NCBI GenBank assembly: GCA_023440975.1
Contig: JAEZRD010000067.1
Coordinates: 7,966 to 71,965 of the forward strand
Source: Methanobacteriota archaeon
GTDB lineage: Archaea; Methanobacteriota; Methanobacteria; Methanobacteriales; Methanobacteriaceae
Reading direction: 5' to 3'
DNA length: 64,000 nt
The notes below the pieces were generated by a model. It saw nothing but the letters and a program-made list of their open reading frames with translations, did no database searches and was not told where the DNA came from. The translations under genes were made by a program, and so were the position numbers. This document shows, in pieces, positions 8,673 to 19,065 of the stretch. Position 1 is the first letter of the stretch. Each line of letters begins with the position of its first letter.

Positions 8673-9464
8673 ATGGAAAATAAAAAAATTTTTATAATAA
8701 TTATAATCATTGCGATTATAGCTATTTTGGCGGGTAGTTACTTTACTGGAGCATTAGCAAGTCAAGGATCTAGTGAATCTGGTACTGTTACTGTTTTAGC
8801 TGGTGCTGGTTTCAGTAAGGTAGGTAATGATTTGGTAACTGAATTTAATAAAAAATATCCTAATATTAAAGTAAACATAAAATATGGGGGAAGTGGAGAA
8901 TTATTCTCAACTTTAGAAACTCAAAAAAGTGGAGATATATTCTTACCAGCTTCTTATAAATATATGAAAGAAGCAAAAGAAAATGGTTACATTCAAAATG
9001 ATACAGAACAAAATTTAACCAAAAATGTTCCAGTAATCATTGTACAAAAAGGAAATCCTAAAAATATCACAGGACTTAAAGATTTAGAAAGATCTGATGT
9101 GAAAGTAGGTTTAGGTGACCCTGATGGACCAGCTATAGGAAAAACTTCACAAAGTATTATTGAAAAGAACAATTTAACAATTAATCCAACAGTTAAAACT
9201 ACAACTGTTAATCAATTATTAACTTATGTTGTTTCTGGACAAATTGATGCAGCAATAGTATGGGAAGATATGACTGTATGGCAAGAGGGTAAAAATAAAA
9301 TTGAAGTTGTAGAAATACCTAAAAATGAAAATAATATAAGTACTATCCCTGTAGCAACAACTAAATTCACTAAAGATAATAGTTCTGCTCAAAAATTCCA
9401 AGAATTCATTACTTCTGATGAAGGTAAGAAGATTTGGGAAAAATGGGGATTTAAAATGGATTAA
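8673..9464 (+). CDS. modA: Molybdate/tungstate ABC transporter substrate-binding protein
   Basis: A 263-residue extracytoplasmic protein with an N-terminal membrane anchor/signal (residues 5-28, a run of Ile). A type II periplasmic-binding fold follows: TVTVLAGAGFS at the start of the mature domain, GDIFLPAS, and IDAAIVWEDM, all ModA-type motifs. It starts the modABC operon (31-base gap to modB). Whether it prefers molybdate or tungstate cannot be told from sequence; the neighbouring formylmethanofuran dehydrogenase would use either. The palindrome at 8624-8640 suggests shared regulation with the fwd operon. Confidence 0.88.
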   Translation: MENKKIFIIIIIIAIIAILAGSYFTGALASQGSSESGTVTVLAGAGFSKVGNDLVTEFNKKYPNIKVNIKYGGSGELFSTLETQKSGDIFLPASYKYMKEAKENGYIQNDTEQNLTKNVPVIIVQKGNPKNITGLKDLERSDVKVGLGDPDGPAIGKTSQSIIEKNNLTINPTVKTTTVNQLLTYVVSGQIDAAIVWEDMTVWQEGKNKIEVVEIPKNENNISTIPVATTKFTKDNSSAQKFQEFITSDEGKKIWEKWGFKMD

Positions 9465-9495
9465 AATTTTTTAATAAAAAAAAAGATTTGAGGAT

Positions 9496-10311
9496 ATGAA
9501 GTTAATGCGTTCTAAATTTGAAATGTTACTTATTGGAATAACTATGTTTGTTACATTATTATTGTTTTTAGTAATAGGTAGTATGTTTTTAATCACTTCT
9601 GTAGATGGCTTCATATCATCACTCTTTTCAGCAGAATTACTTTATGCATTAGGATTAACATTATCTACTTCTTTAGTATCTGCTACATTAGTAATTTTGT
9701 TCTGCATACCTATGGCATATACTTTAAGTAGATATGATTTTCCTTTAAAAAGTCTATTTAAAATTATTTTAGATTTACCTATGGCATTTCCTGAAATTGT
9801 TATTGGTATAGCTCTTTTAATGTTTTTAGGTAATTATGGTATTGGCGGAATATTAAATAAATTAGGAATCCAACTTGTTTTTAATAGTACTGGGATAATT
9901 ATAGCTCAGTTTTTTGTAGCATTACCTTATGCAATTAAAATGTTACATTCTACTTTTAATTATATAGATCCTCGTTATGAATTTGTTTCTAGAAGTTTAG
10001 GTTATAGTGAAGTTGACACTTTTTTTAATGTAACATTACCTTTATCAAAACAAGGATTATTTGCAACTATAATTATTACACTTGCAAGATGTATAGGAAC
10101 ATTTGCAGCTGTACTCTTTGTTGGTGGAGGTATCTTAATGAAGACTGATACCTTAGCTATTTCTATGTATCTTAATTTATCTACTGGGGATATTGATATG
10201 GCTATTACAGCTGGGATTATATTAGTAATTATTTCATTTATTACTATTGCTATAATGGAAAAATATGCTCCTGAAACTTATAACAATCAAAGAAATTTAA
10301 TTAAAGGATAG
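9496..10311 (+). CDS. modB: Molybdate/tungstate ABC transporter permease
   Basis: A 271-residue inner-membrane permease with six likely membrane segments. The cytoplasmic EAA loop is EFVSRSLGYSEVDTFFNVTLPLSKQG (quoted in part: RSLGYSEVDTFF), the contact point for the ModC ATPase. The ATG at 9496 follows a GAGG SD. The stop is six bases before modC, so the two are translationally coupled. Confidence 0.9.
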   Translation: MKLMRSKFEMLLIGITMFVTLLLFLVIGSMFLITSVDGFISSLFSAELLYALGLTLSTSLVSATLVILFCIPMAYTLSRYDFPLKSLFKIILDLPMAFPEIVIGIALLMFLGNYGIGGILNKLGIQLVFNSTGIIIAQFFVALPYAIKMLHSTFNYIDPRYEFVSRSLGYSEVDTFFNVTLPLSKQGLFATIIITLARCIGTFAAVLFVGGGILMKTDTLAISMYLNLSTGDIDMAITAGIILVIISFITIAIMEKYAPETYNNQRNLIKG

Positions 10312-10317
10312 AATATT

Positions 10318-11439
10318 ATGTATTTAGAAGTGGATAATTTATCTGTGGATTTAGGGGAGTTTCATTTACAAAATATTAATCTTTCTGTTGAAAAAGGGGA
10401 ATATTTAGTTTTAATTGGACCTACTGGATCTGGTAAATCTGTTTTACTTGAAACTATTATTGGATTTTATACTCCTAAGGAGGGGATAATAAAATTAAAT
10501 GGTTCTATACTTAATGATGTTCCTCCTGAAGATAGAAATATTGGAATTGTTTATCAGGATCATGTTTTATTCCCAAATATGGATGTTTATGAGAATATTG
10601 CTTATGGGTTAAAGAAGAATAAAAAATTGTCTGATGAGGAAATTGATTCTAAAATAAAGAATATGGCTGATATTATGAATATTAATCATATTTTACATAG
10701 AGATGTGGCTACTCTTAGTGGTGGTGAGTCTCAGAGGACTGCATTAGCTAGGGCACTTATTGTTGAACCAAAAATTGTTTTGATGGATGAACCTTTTAGT
10801 GCTTTAGATGTTACAACTCAAGCAACTTTAACTTCTTTGATTAAAAAGATAGGTGAAGAGTATAAAACCACATTTATTCATGTCACTCATAATTTTAATG
10901 ATGTCTGGAATTTAGCAGATAGAGTAGGTGTGATGAAAGATGGCAAAATTCATCAGTTGGACTATATTAACACAGTATTTTCAAAACCGAATAATGAATT
11001 TGTTGCTGAATTTGTAGGTGTTCATAATATTTTAAAAGGAAAAATAGTAAATTCTAAAAAGAATGCTATAAGTGTAAAAATTAATAATAAATTAACTTTA
11101 TACAGTTCTGATGAAGAATATGATCATTTAAAAGAAGAAGATATTATAAATAAAGATGTTTTAGTAACTATAAGACCCGAAAACATCATATTTGCAAATG
11201 AAGAATTTAAATCATCAGCTAGAAATCAAATCAAAGGTACTGTAATAAATATTAAAGAATCTGGACCAATAATAACTGTTGATACTGAAGTTGAAGGTGT
11301 TGAATTTAAAGGAATTTTAACAAGAAATTCTTATGAATCTTTAAATATTAAAAAAGGGAATGACATTTATTTAATTTTTAAATCAATAAATGTGAACATA
11401 TTAGATAGTTACAATGCCTTTAATTTACATACCGACTAA
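10318..11439 (+). CDS. modC: Molybdate/tungstate ABC transporter ATPase
   Basis: A 373-residue ATPase. Walker A is GPTGSGKS (residues 34-41), the Q-loop is YQDHVLFP, the signature is LSGGESQRTALARA, Walker B is IVLMDEP, and the switch His is in IHVTHN. A C-terminal segment of about 130 residues after VGVHNILKG fits a TOBE/MOP-like oxyanion-binding regulatory domain, as in ModC and WtpC, which can trans-inhibit transport when oxyanion is plentiful. It ends only six bases from the convergent small gene at 11446-11745. Confidence 0.9.
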   Translation: MYLEVDNLSVDLGEFHLQNINLSVEKGEYLVLIGPTGSGKSVLLETIIGFYTPKEGIIKLNGSILNDVPPEDRNIGIVYQDHVLFPNMDVYENIAYGLKKNKKLSDEEIDSKIKNMADIMNINHILHRDVATLSGGESQRTALARALIVEPKIVLMDEPFSALDVTTQATLTSLIKKIGEEYKTTFIHVTHNFNDVWNLADRVGVMKDGKIHQLDYINTVFSKPNNEFVAEFVGVHNILKGKIVNSKKNAISVKINNKLTLYSSDEEYDHLKEEDIINKDVLVTIRPENIIFANEEFKSSARNQIKGTVINIKESGPIITVDTEVEGVEFKGILTRNSYESLNIKKGNDIYLIFKSINVNILDSYNAFNLHTD

Positions 11440-11445
11440 ATTTTT

Positions 11446-11745
11446 TTAATAAAATTCTATTAAAATAGGCTCAGCATTTTGTGGTTTATATAAAAATTCC
11501 ACTAAATCCTCTTTAAATTCAAGTAAATCTATTTCTACAGTAGAATTTATAGATTCAGCATCAAGACTTACTAATACTTTAAAACCTGGTTCATCAGTAA
11601 ACTCATTTTTTGATTTATCTATATTGAGGATTTCTCCTTCAGCAAAAATTCGATTATATGAAATTTCTGCATAATCATGTATTTTTAGATTTTCATCTAA
11701 ATATTTTAGACCTTCATCAGGGGTCATTTTAATTGTTTTAACCAT
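11446..11745 (-). CDS. Small conserved archaeal protein (DUF2097-like), paralogue 1
   Basis: 99 residues, acidic, predicted soluble and mostly beta/alpha. It shares MTPDE.L.YL...L...D..EISYNRI(F/Y)A.GE(I/V)L with the next gene, so the two are tandem paralogues. I recall the family as DUF2097, restricted to methanogens; no function is known. The start ATG is preceded by AAAAGGAGATG, a clear SD. Downstream of the fwd operon and tail-to-tail with modC, so a link to Mo/W metabolism is only positional. Confidence 0.7.
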   Translation of the reverse strand: MVKTIKMTPDEGLKYLDENLKIHDYAEISYNRIFAEGEILNIDKSKNEFTDEPGFKVLVSLDAESINSTVEIDLLEFKEDLVEFLYKPQNAEPILIEFY

Positions 11746-11860
11746 ATATAAGACATCTCCTTTTATTTTTTTTCTTAATATTTTTAAATAATATTAGTTA
11801 TATAAAAGGTATTTTGTTTGTCTTTATACAAATAATTTTTTATTAAAAAAAGTAAAAAAA

Positions 11861-12196
11861 TTATTTTTTATAATCAAAATTATAATTAACTTCAGGCATT
11901 TCAGCCTCAATTACAACTACATTACCATCACGTTCATGACGTAACTCTAAAATTTCATCCTTAATCTCATTCAAATCTACTTCTATATTTTGATTAAGAA
12001 TCTCACCATTTAATTGTAAACCTATACGTAATCCCTCACCAGTTTCTTCATCTTCTTCAGTAATAGTTAAAACTTCTCCAGGAGCATAAATACGATTATA
12101 GGATATTTCAAGTATATCAGTAGGTTGTACATTTTGACGAATATATTCAACCATTTCATCAGGATTCATTACTAGTTCCTTTTCTTCATTTTTCAT
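11861..12196 (-). CDS. Small conserved archaeal protein (DUF2097-like), paralogue 2
   Basis: 111 residues, strongly acidic. The N-terminal part MNPDEMVEYIRQNVQPTDILEISYNRIYAPGEVL aligns with the neighbour at 11446-11745 (shared EISYNRI). The C-terminal 20 residues are a tail not found in the paralogue. It lies 147 bases after fwdC in the same orientation, with an AT-rich gap, so it may be read through from the fwd operon or have its own promoter. Function unknown. Confidence 0.7.
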   Translation of the reverse strand: MKNEEKELVMNPDEMVEYIRQNVQPTDILEISYNRIYAPGEVLTITEEDEETGEGLRIGLQLNGEILNQNIEVDLNEIKDEILELRHERDGNVVVIEAEMPEVNYNFDYKK

Positions 12197-12343
12197 TGTA
12201 AATCACTTCAAAAATTAATATTATAAAAATTATTAAGATAATCAATTAAAAGTTTAGATTTTAATATTTAAAATATTTTGTTATTAAAAAAAAGGGAGTT
12301 TTTTTTGTTTAAAAATAAAAAAAAATAAAAATTAGGAGATTAA

Positions 12344-13201
12344 TTAATAATCTCCAAGTGATATATACTCATCGTTTCCTTCGGAATAAGCAGATAATTT
12401 ATCTCTGTTCTTTTCAGCATCGATATATAATCCACCTTTACCATTAATAGCTATATCACCAGTATATTGGATATATTTTCCAGGATAAACTTTACCAGAA
12501 ATTTCTGGATCTGTTACAATTCCATTTTCAACGAATCCTTCAAGTAATCTACCTAATTTACCATGAATAACAATGTTACCGTTTTTCATTTGACCACCAG
12601 GCCAACGATTAACATTACCATCAATTTCAATAGTACCTTTAGTCATGTGGATTCCTGCAAGAATATCACAGTCTCCCATTACATGGATATTTCCACCAGT
12701 TAAACATTCACCACATTGTTTTCCAGCATTACCGTGGACAATAATTTCTCCACCTGTAACACCTCTCCATTCTCCAATGTATGAAGCTCCAGTGAATTCT
12801 TTAGTATTACCCATGATTTCAAGTTTACCTCCAGACATTTCACGTCCAGCATGTGCTTGAGCGTTACCATTTACTAAAACATATCCTCCACTCATTTCTG
12901 CACCTACATGAAGGTCAGCATTACCGTTTACGATAACTTCCCCTCCACTCATTCTGAAACCAATGTATTTTACTCTTCCCATATCTCCATTCATTATCAT
13001 TTTAACTTCATCAGGAGAATTTGCTTCTCCTTCAACAGTTATTTTGAAATAATCTGTGATAGGGAATCTTGAATTACCTATTGGCACATTATATTTTGCA
13101 AAATCATCTTCTGTCCATGTGTAGATAGCATCTGTGTTTAGTTCATCTAATTCTAAAGCAATGGAAGAAGTTTTTATTTGATCAAAAGTTATTGTTTTCA
13201 C
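12344..13201 (-). CDS. fwdC: Formylmethanofuran dehydrogenase subunit C
   Basis: 285-residue scaffold subunit of the tungsten/molybdenum formylmethanofuran dehydrogenase, which reduces CO2 to formylmethanofuran in the first step of methanogenesis. The centre is a right-handed beta-helix of GxxGxxxG-type repeats ([46 protein letters not shown]), like the glutamate synthase C-terminal domain. The start is GTG at 13201 with GGGAG upstream. Last gene of the operon, 12 bases after fwdA. Confidence 0.95.
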   Translation of the reverse strand: MKTITFDQIKTSSIALELDELNTDAIYTWTEDDFAKYNVPIGNSRFPITDYFKITVEGEANSPDEVKMIMNGDMGRVKYIGFRMSGGEVIVNGNADLHVGAEMSGGYVLVNGNAQAHAGREMSGGKLEIMGNTKEFTGASYIGEWRGVTGGEIIVHGNAGKQCGECLTGGNIHVMGDCDILAGIHMTKGTIEIDGNVNRWPGGQMKNGNIVIHGKLGRLLEGFVENGIVTDPEISGKVYPGKYIQYTGDIAINGKGGLYIDAEKNRDKLSAYSEGNDEYISLGDY

Positions 13202-13213
13202 TTTAACACTCCC

Positions 13214-14935
13214 TTATTGTCTAATTGGAACATCGACTCTTATTGGATTTGGTACAAAGTGATCATGTACTTTGTAGTTATTCCATTTAACAGAATAATA
13301 TTGTCTGAAGAAAGGCATAATTTCTTCTATTATTCTTGCTTCTTCATCTTCTAAACCAGTTACGTTAGTCCAAATTGTATGACTTGGTTTGGTACTAACA
13401 ATTTCACCGTCTTTAACCACAATTTGACCATCTTTAATAGTGTATAAAGCACGGCTAAATGCTTTTTCAACTTCTTCTGGGTTTTTAGATGGGTCAAATT
13501 CATTAGGCTTAATATCATAGACAGCAATATCTGCTTTGCATCCAGGAGTTAATTCTCCTCTATCAGTGTATCCATCAATTCTTGCTGGAGCAGCTCTTGT
13601 AATGGTTGCAATATCATTGAAATCATATTCACGGTCAAGAGTTGCTAAAGTTGTTCTCTTTTCTGCCCATTTGTGTACTTCTCTGTTTTCAATCATTTCC
13701 ATTCTACGTGGACTACTCATTAACCAAGATATGATTCTTGGGTATCTTATGAATGGTCCTGCATTAGGATGGTCAGTTGTTAAACATACTTGCCATGGAT
13801 CATCAATTGATAAGAATAGTTCAAGACCAACAGCCCATTGTAAAGTGTTAACTGGGTTTTTAGGTGAGTAGATACAAGGGATAAGTCCTGCTGCTGTTTC
13901 ACATTCAATATCCTTGTTAGCCCATTTTAGTCCAGATAATCTGTATAAATCATATTCCATTGGAGCATCTGCAGTCATGGTTGTAGTTTCATCTAAAGTT
14001 ACTTGACCTACATCTCCAGTAACATATTTGTTATGGTTTAAGAATTTTGCAACTTCAGGTGCACCTGATCCAGCATCTTTCCAATTTGTTCCAGTGTAAG
14101 AGTGGAATTGCATGTGAGTACAATGTACAGTTTGATCTCTTTTGGAAGCAGTTGGTGCTGTACTCTTTTTAATATCTTTTATAGATTTTAATGTTTCAAG
14201 AGTAGTACCAGTGTTTCCTGGGTGTCCTAAATCATTTGGGTGTATGTGTATAGAATGTGGTAAGTTAAGTTTTTCATTAGCTTTTGCTAATGCTGTAACT
14301 ACTTGTCTAGAAGTTACATCAAAATAAGGTGCAGAATCATCGTATCCATGTACGTTCATTCCCCATCCCCATGCTTCACTTCCACAAGGGTTAACTATTT
14401 TAATACCATATCCTTTAGATATTTTCATCCATGCTGCACAAAATGCAGCTAAATCATCTATTCTGTTTTCTCTTGCGTATTCCATTACCATCCAATTGTT
14501 ACCAAATAATGGTAGTGGTGCAATATCTAAGTTTGGGATTGTATTAATTTCTTCATGAGTATGTTTTGCTTCTAAAGGAGGCATTGCTGCTTCACAAACA
14601 GTACCATATCCCATTCTAGAGTATCTGTATCCAGTTGTTGGACAACTTGGGATTGAAAATCCAGATTCTCCTCTTTCGATGGCAGTTTTTTGTGTTACTC
14701 CTCTTCTTGAATCTTCTGGTCTGTATAATCTACCTACAACTAATTTAGGTCCTGCAACGTGTGCGTGAGGATCTACTCCAGCAGGCATTACAATTTTATC
14801 TGTTACATCAATGACTTTAGCGTTATCAGAGACACTATCAACGATTATATCGTCTTTGAACATTACGTCCTTTTTTTCTCCATTTACGCCATTAGCAGGA
14901 TCGTAAACAATACCATTTTTAAGTATATATTCCAT
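13214..14935 (-). CDS. fwdA: Formylmethanofuran dehydrogenase subunit A (binuclear amidohydrolase)
   Basis: 573-residue amidohydrolase-fold subunit. In the known structure of the Methanothermobacter complex it condenses formate, made at the W site, with methanofuran at a binuclear zinc centre. The visible metal motifs are DPHAHVAGP (about residues 55-63), the Lys-containing GIKIVNP (likely carboxylated Lys), [20 protein letters not shown] and the catalytic Asp in TTDHPNAGP. Full length. Located between fwdB and fwdC with gaps of 17 and 12 bases. Confidence 0.96.
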   Translation of the reverse strand: MEYILKNGIVYDPANGVNGEKKDVMFKDDIIVDSVSDNAKVIDVTDKIVMPAGVDPHAHVAGPKLVVGRLYRPEDSRRGVTQKTAIERGESGFSIPSCPTTGYRYSRMGYGTVCEAAMPPLEAKHTHEEINTIPNLDIAPLPLFGNNWMVMEYARENRIDDLAAFCAAWMKISKGYGIKIVNPCGSEAWGWGMNVHGYDDSAPYFDVTSRQVVTALAKANEKLNLPHSIHIHPNDLGHPGNTGTTLETLKSIKDIKKSTAPTASKRDQTVHCTHMQFHSYTGTNWKDAGSGAPEVAKFLNHNKYVTGDVGQVTLDETTTMTADAPMEYDLYRLSGLKWANKDIECETAAGLIPCIYSPKNPVNTLQWAVGLELFLSIDDPWQVCLTTDHPNAGPFIRYPRIISWLMSSPRRMEMIENREVHKWAEKRTTLATLDREYDFNDIATITRAAPARIDGYTDRGELTPGCKADIAVYDIKPNEFDPSKNPEEVEKAFSRALYTIKDGQIVVKDGEIVSTKPSHTIWTNVTGLEDEEARIIEEIMPFFRQYYSVKWNNYKVHDHFVPNPIRVDVPIRQ

Positions 14936-14952
14936 TAAATCACTTCCTTTAA

Positions 14953-16329
14953 TTATTCTGCTGCTGGGTTAGGTACGTATTTTGGAGCTACGTTTGGCTC
15001 TTCTCTGAGTTTCATAACTCTTTCTTTAAGTTCTCTCATAATCCATTCGTCGTCACGGCAGGTTGCTGGTTTATCGATAGCTTTTCTCATGTAAATAGGT
15101 ACTCCATCCATACGATAACTGGTTCCTGCACATTCAACTGCAATGAATGAACCTGGTAATACAACATCTGCTAATTCTGTTGATGGACCCCAGTGAATAT
15201 CACATTGGATTACTGGTATATTAGCTAAGTGTTGGTTTGCACCATTAGGGAAGTGAGCTCCTGGATCAGCTGCAATTACCATGAATACATCTGGTTCTTT
15301 TCTGGTTAATAAATCGATAGTGTTGGTTTCTCCTAACATATATCTTGCATATCCTCTAGAAAGGTCAACACCAAATGCGAATCCTGTTTCAAATGCCATG
15401 AAAATGTTGAATCCGTTTACGTTAAAGTGACCTCTCATAGGGGTGAGTCCCCATTTACTGTCTTTGTTTAAGTCCATAACCATTTTGATTGCTATATCAA
15501 TGTTTCTTTGTTTGGATAATGTGTGTGTTAATCCAAGTCCGAAGAAGAGAACACCGAATTCTGCAGATTTCATTTGTTCTACTAATTCATATATGTCTTC
15601 TTTTGGAATTCCTGAAATTACATCTGCGTGGAGTTTTTTACCTTTTAATACTGCTCTTATTGCATTATAAAATCCGTAATCTCCATTTTGTTCAAATCCT
15701 ATCCATTTGTCTGACATTTTTGCAGTGTCTGAGAATTTTGGATCCATAGTGACAACTGTTCTATCGAATCTTCCTCGTTTTCTGAAGTATCCTCTAGGGA
15801 AAACTGCATATCTTGCCATGTGTCTTGGGTGAGAGTTCATTGCATTACTTCCAGAGTATACAATCATATCTGCTCTGTTAGTTACTTCTCCTAATGTTTG
15901 GATAGGGTATCCTGCATTTTGCATTGCTTGTAGACTTGGTCCGTGACATATAGTTGCTTGGTTATCTAAAACTGCTCCTATATATTCACCTAGTTCAAGT
16001 CCTTCTTTCATACATTCTGTTGAGGTTTCTGACCATCCATAGAATACTGGTCTTATGGAGTGTGCGATTAGTTCAGCTGCTTTATCTAATGCTGTATCCC
16101 AATCAGTTTCTTCTAATTCTCCGTCGTCCCCTCTTATCATAGGTACTAATAATCTTTGATCAATATCTTCCATGATTTTACTTGCACCTAATCTGCATGC
16201 ATGTCTTACTGCAACTACTTTGTTGTCTTTTACTAAGTAATCTAAATCGTCACAGTTACATCCACAGAATGCACAGGTACAATCTTCCACTATATGATCA
16301 TAATCGGTTATTGGTGGTTCATAGCTCAT
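14953..16329 (-). CDS. fwdB: Formylmethanofuran dehydrogenase subunit B (W/Mo-pterin catalytic subunit)
   Basis: Catalytic subunit that reduces CO2 to formate at a bis-pterin W or Mo centre. I place the start at ATG 16329 (458 residues, [10 protein letters not shown]): it forms an ATGA overlap with the fwdD stop and has GGAGG six bases upstream. An in-frame start 15 bases further up is less likely. A [4Fe-4S] site is formed by the cysteines of [10 protein letters not shown] (17-26) and Cys45. The metal ligand is Cys128 in ATICHGP, so this is the cysteine rather than the selenocysteine form. Confidence 0.95.
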   Translation of the reverse strand: MSYEPPITDYDHIVEDCTCAFCGCNCDDLDYLVKDNKVVAVRHACRLGASKIMEDIDQRLLVPMIRGDDGELEETDWDTALDKAAELIAHSIRPVFYGWSETSTECMKEGLELGEYIGAVLDNQATICHGPSLQAMQNAGYPIQTLGEVTNRADMIVYSGSNAMNSHPRHMARYAVFPRGYFRKRGRFDRTVVTMDPKFSDTAKMSDKWIGFEQNGDYGFYNAIRAVLKGKKLHADVISGIPKEDIYELVEQMKSAEFGVLFFGLGLTHTLSKQRNIDIAIKMVMDLNKDSKWGLTPMRGHFNVNGFNIFMAFETGFAFGVDLSRGYARYMLGETNTIDLLTRKEPDVFMVIAADPGAHFPNGANQHLANIPVIQCDIHWGPSTELADVVLPGSFIAVECAGTSYRMDGVPIYMRKAIDKPATCRDDEWIMRELKERVMKLREEPNVAPKYVPNPAAE

Positions 16330-16886
16330 TCTAATTCCTCCCATTTACGTCCTCTATAAACAGGCATTTCTCCTAATGATTCCATGTTTTCAACGACTTT
16401 ATCATCGGTTTCGTCCACATATTTTTTGTAGACTAATCTCATTAAATCTGCCATTAATAATACTTTTCTGTCAGTTTTTTCTACAGTACATTTAATTCCT
16501 TTGTATGTTGGGTCTGAACAACAGTAAGTTTCATGACTGGTTATAGTGTTTGCCCATGGGCCTTTACAAACGAATACAGTTCCTTCGTGAGGTGCATCTC
16601 TTGATTTTGCAGCGTTTAATACTACTTCACCAAAATTTGTTTTTACTAATACTGTATCCCAATTGTTTACACCTAATTTAACCATATCACGAGGGTCCAT
16701 GTAGCAGGTTCCTGAAGCATTTTTATATTCTTCTTTTAGGGTTGAACCTCTTTTCTTACATGCACCTTGATATATGTCTGATCCAGTGTTTAACATACAG
16801 TGAAGTATTTTTTCTGATCCTTCACTTGGAATTTGTTCTAAATCATCTACTACTGGTTTATCTAAATAAGTGTTTGCATAAAACAT
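16326..16886 (-). CDS. fwdD: Formylmethanofuran dehydrogenase subunit D
   Basis: 186 residues, a molybdopterin-dinucleotide-binding barrel that completes the pterin site of FwdB (the C-terminal domain of larger family members as a separate chain). Motifs include [15 protein letters not shown] and the cofactor-binding [11 protein letters not shown]. The stop TGA overlaps the fwdB ATG. The start ATG follows AAAAGGAGAG. Confidence 0.93.
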   Translation of the reverse strand: MFYANTYLDKPVVDDLEQIPSEGSEKILHCMLNTGSDIYQGACKKRGSTLKEEYKNASGTCYMDPRDMVKLGVNNWDTVLVKTNFGEVVLNAAKSRDAPHEGTVFVCKGPWANTITSHETYCCSDPTYKGIKCTVEKTDRKVLLMADLMRLVYKKYVDETDDKVVENMESLGEMPVYRGRKWEELE

Positions 16887-16902
16887 AATTATTACTCTCC
16901 TT

Positions 16903-17133
16903 TTATTCTAACCATATAGCATCAGTTGGGCAGAACATTTGGCATGTTCCACATTCTTCACATTTGTCTGGACTGAAGAGTTTGATGAATCCATTTTCAA
17001 CCATCATTATTGTTTCAGTTGTTTTTGAACCTTTTCCACCAGCGTTTTCTGGACTGATTCTTGCGTTTACTGGGCATGATACTACACATACTCCACAACC
17101 TAAACATCTGTCTTGATTTACTTTAAGTTCCAT
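16903..17133 (-). CDS. fwdG: Formylmethanofuran dehydrogenase subunit G (2[4Fe-4S] ferredoxin)
   Basis: 76-residue ferredoxin with [12 protein letters not shown] near the start and [12 protein letters not shown] near the end, so two [4Fe-4S] clusters. The longer-than-usual spacer between them (about 35 residues) is typical of FwdG. It passes electrons between FwdF and the FwdB active site. SD GGTGAT. Gaps of 14 and 16 bases to its neighbours. Confidence 0.93.
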   Translation of the reverse strand: MELKVNQDRCLGCGVCVVSCPVNARISPENAGGKGSKTTETIMMVENGFIKLFSPDKCEECGTCQMFCPTDAIWLE

Positions 17134-17147
17134 TTAATCATCACCAT

Positions 17148-18239
17148 TTAATTTTTTAAAGCATTGATAGCATCTTGCCATGCTTTGGAGTTTGTTGCTG
17201 TAGCATTGATTTTTGTTCTTTTTACTGTTAATGCTTCATTTGGACATAATTTTTCACATGCTCCACAATGGATACAGTATTCTTCTCTTATTTCAAGAGT
17301 TGGTAACATATCCCCAGATTTTTGTGATTTAGGGAAGTATAATGCGTTACATGGACAGGTGTCTATACAAGCTCCACATTGACCACATTTATCTTGGTCT
17401 ATTTCAAATGTTCCTTCAAATGCTTTACTTACTTTTGCGGCATCGGTAGGACATACTCCTTCACACCAACCACATTTAATACATGATTCTTTATCAACTA
17501 TAATATTTCCAGTTGTTACAGCTTTTTCTGGGTCAAAATCATATTCCCCATATGAACAAGATCTGCATACAGCTTTTATAGCATCTACAGGACATGCTTT
17601 TTTACATACTAGACAGTAAACACATTTATTTTTGTCAATTACAATGTCTTCTGAACCTGGTTCTTTAGTGACATCAATTGCTTCTGCTGGACATAATTCT
17701 TCACAGATTCCACAATTTATACAAGTATCTTTGTCTACGTCAATTTCTCCTGTGACTAAATCTGCACGGTTAGGTAATTCTCGTTTTACAGTTATTGCTT
17801 CTCTAGGACAAGCAGTTTCACATCTTTCACATAAAATACATTCATCTTCGTCAAAATCAACGGATTTATTGTATGTTGGGTATGAATCAAGGTCTTTAAT
17901 TGATTCTCCCGCGATTTTAAGATCTAATGCATCTGCTGGACATAATCCACTACACATACCACAGAGAACACATTTATCTTCATTAATGGTTATTTTAACA
18001 CCAGTTGGTATTTTATCCATGTTTTGAGCGATTTTTCTGTGACCACTGAAATCTGTGGTGAAATAGTTACGGGAAAGGTTTCCTATTGCTGCAATTTCTA
18101 TTGCTCCTACAGGACATGTGTTTTCACAAATCCCACAACCAATACAGATATCATCATTGAAAGACAATTCTCTATCTTCTGCTGCTGATCTTTTTATGTT
18201 AAAGTCTTTGCCTTTAACTTCTTTCACGTTTTTGATCAT
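17148..18239 (-). CDS. fwdF: Formylmethanofuran dehydrogenase subunit F (polyferredoxin)
   Basis: 363-residue polyferredoxin with eight CxxCxxCxxxCP motifs (first [12 protein letters not shown], last [12 protein letters not shown]), i.e. eight [4Fe-4S] clusters. An extra CRSC lies between motifs five and six. In the structurally known complex FwdF forms the electron wire joining protomers. The start codon lies 26 bases inside the upstream regulator gene and is served by GGAGG in that gene, so the two are coupled. Confidence 0.95.
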   Translation of the reverse strand: MIKNVKEVKGKDFNIKRSAAEDRELSFNDDICIGCGICENTCPVGAIEIAAIGNLSRNYFTTDFSGHRKIAQNMDKIPTGVKITINEDKCVLCGMCSGLCPADALDLKIAGESIKDLDSYPTYNKSVDFDEDECILCERCETACPREAITVKRELPNRADLVTGEIDVDKDTCINCGICEELCPAEAIDVTKEPGSEDIVIDKNKCVYCLVCKKACPVDAIKAVCRSCSYGEYDFDPEKAVTTGNIIVDKESCIKCGWCEGVCPTDAAKVSKAFEGTFEIDQDKCGQCGACIDTCPCNALYFPKSQKSGDMLPTLEIREEYCIHCGACEKLCPNEALTVKRTKINATATNSKAWQDAINALKN

Positions 18240-18690
18240 TATTTTCCTCCAAAATTTTGATAGAATTTGTTGGGCAACCTTCTTCGCAAGTTAGGCATCC
18301 ACAACAATAAAAGGAGTTTATTTGAGCTGTTAGTGCATTTAAACTAATAGCCTCCATTATACACAAATCTACACATAATCCACATCCAATACATGAATCA
18401 TCTACTATTCCTTTATATTCATTTTTTTTGAATATAAGAATTATTGTTCTGATTTTATCCAAATCTTTGAATAAAGCTTGGGTTATTAACAGAAAGTCTT
18501 TATTATTTAGTTTAGTTAATGTTTTAGCGAATTCTATTGAATTCCATGATAAGTTTCTACCGTTTAGATAGTGTGAAACTGTAGAACGATCAATATCTAA
18601 ATCATCTGCTATTTGTTGCTGAGAAAATCCTTGTTTTCTTAGTTTTATTGTAGCTAAATATTTCAGACTTGATGCTATATGTTTTGGCAT
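18214..18690 (-). CDS. HTH/iron-sulfur regulator at the head of the fwd operon (FwdH position)
   Basis: 158 residues from ATG 18690, which has GTGA eight bases upstream; a GTG at 18702 is in frame but is more likely part of that SD. Residues about 18-47 form a canonical HTH ([26 protein letters not shown]). Two [4Fe-4S] motifs follow: C100-C103-C106-C110 ([11 protein letters not shown], lacking the usual Pro) and C129-C132-C135-C139 ([12 protein letters not shown]). First gene of fwdFGDBAC; M. thermautotrophicus has a ferredoxin-like fwdH in this slot. I infer a DNA-binding protein that senses redox, Fe-S or electron supply and acts on the TGTGTAG palindromes flanking its own promoter. No experimental support is known to me. 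Confidence 0.82.
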   Translation of the reverse strand: MPKHIASSLKYLATIKLRKQGFSQQQIADDLDIDRSTVSHYLNGRNLSWNSIEFAKTLTKLNNKDFLLITQALFKDLDKIRTIILIFKKNEYKGIVDDSCIGCGLCVDLCIMEAISLNALTAQINSFYCCGCLTCEEGCPTNSIKILEENNDQKRERS

Positions 18691-18703
18691 GTTATCATTC
18701 ACT

Positions 18704-18798
18704 GTGTATTATATACACTTTTTGTTTTCTATATATATAATAAGTTCGTACTAGAATCAAATAGGAATACTTATATATTGTTGTGTAGTATCTACACA
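18704..18798 (-). promoter_or_regulatory. fwd operon promoter with two palindromic sites
   Basis: Reading leftward: the palindrome TGTGTAG-TAT-CTACACA (18782-18798), immediately followed by a TATA box TATATAA (18771-18777), then about 50 bases on a second, weaker palindrome GTGTAT-TAT-ATACAC (18704-18718) just before the regulator's SD. The first site covers the BRE position, so binding would affect TFB/TBP; the second lies in the leader. A second TATA-like run (about 18731-18741) is also present. Confidence 0.7.
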
Positions 18799-19030
18799 TT
18801 TTTTGGTTTTTGAAAATTTATTAAAATAGGTGAAAATTTAAAATAAATTATTATATGAATTTATTTATTGAAAAATGGATAAAAATTATTTTTTTATTGA
18901 ATTTAATCTTTTTAATAATTTAGTTTTCAGTTTTAGCTAATTTTTTAATTTAATAAAATCTATGAAAAATGGGTCTATATGTAAGTATTTTCATGTCGAA
19001 AATGATAAAAAATAGATAAAAAATACAAAA

Positions 19031-19047
19031 TGTGTAGTAACTACACA
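19031..19047. promoter_or_regulatory. Third TGTGTAG-TAA-CTACACA palindrome, moaA 3' side
   Basis: A perfect 7-3-7 inverted repeat 19 bases beyond the moaA stop and about 340 bases upstream of the fwd regulator. The spacer 18799-19030 otherwise holds no ORF I can support. A TATA-like run lies about 50 bases leftward (near 18978). It could be a distal site for looping with 18782-18798 or mark an unrecognised leftward promoter. Confidence 0.6.
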
Positions 19048-19065
19048 TAATAAAAAATAATAAAA

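Noticed and set aside
18691..18702. GTG at 18702 as start of the Fe-S regulator
   Set aside because: It is part of the GTGA SD for the ATG at 18690 and touches the leader palindrome; four extra residues add no conserved sequence.
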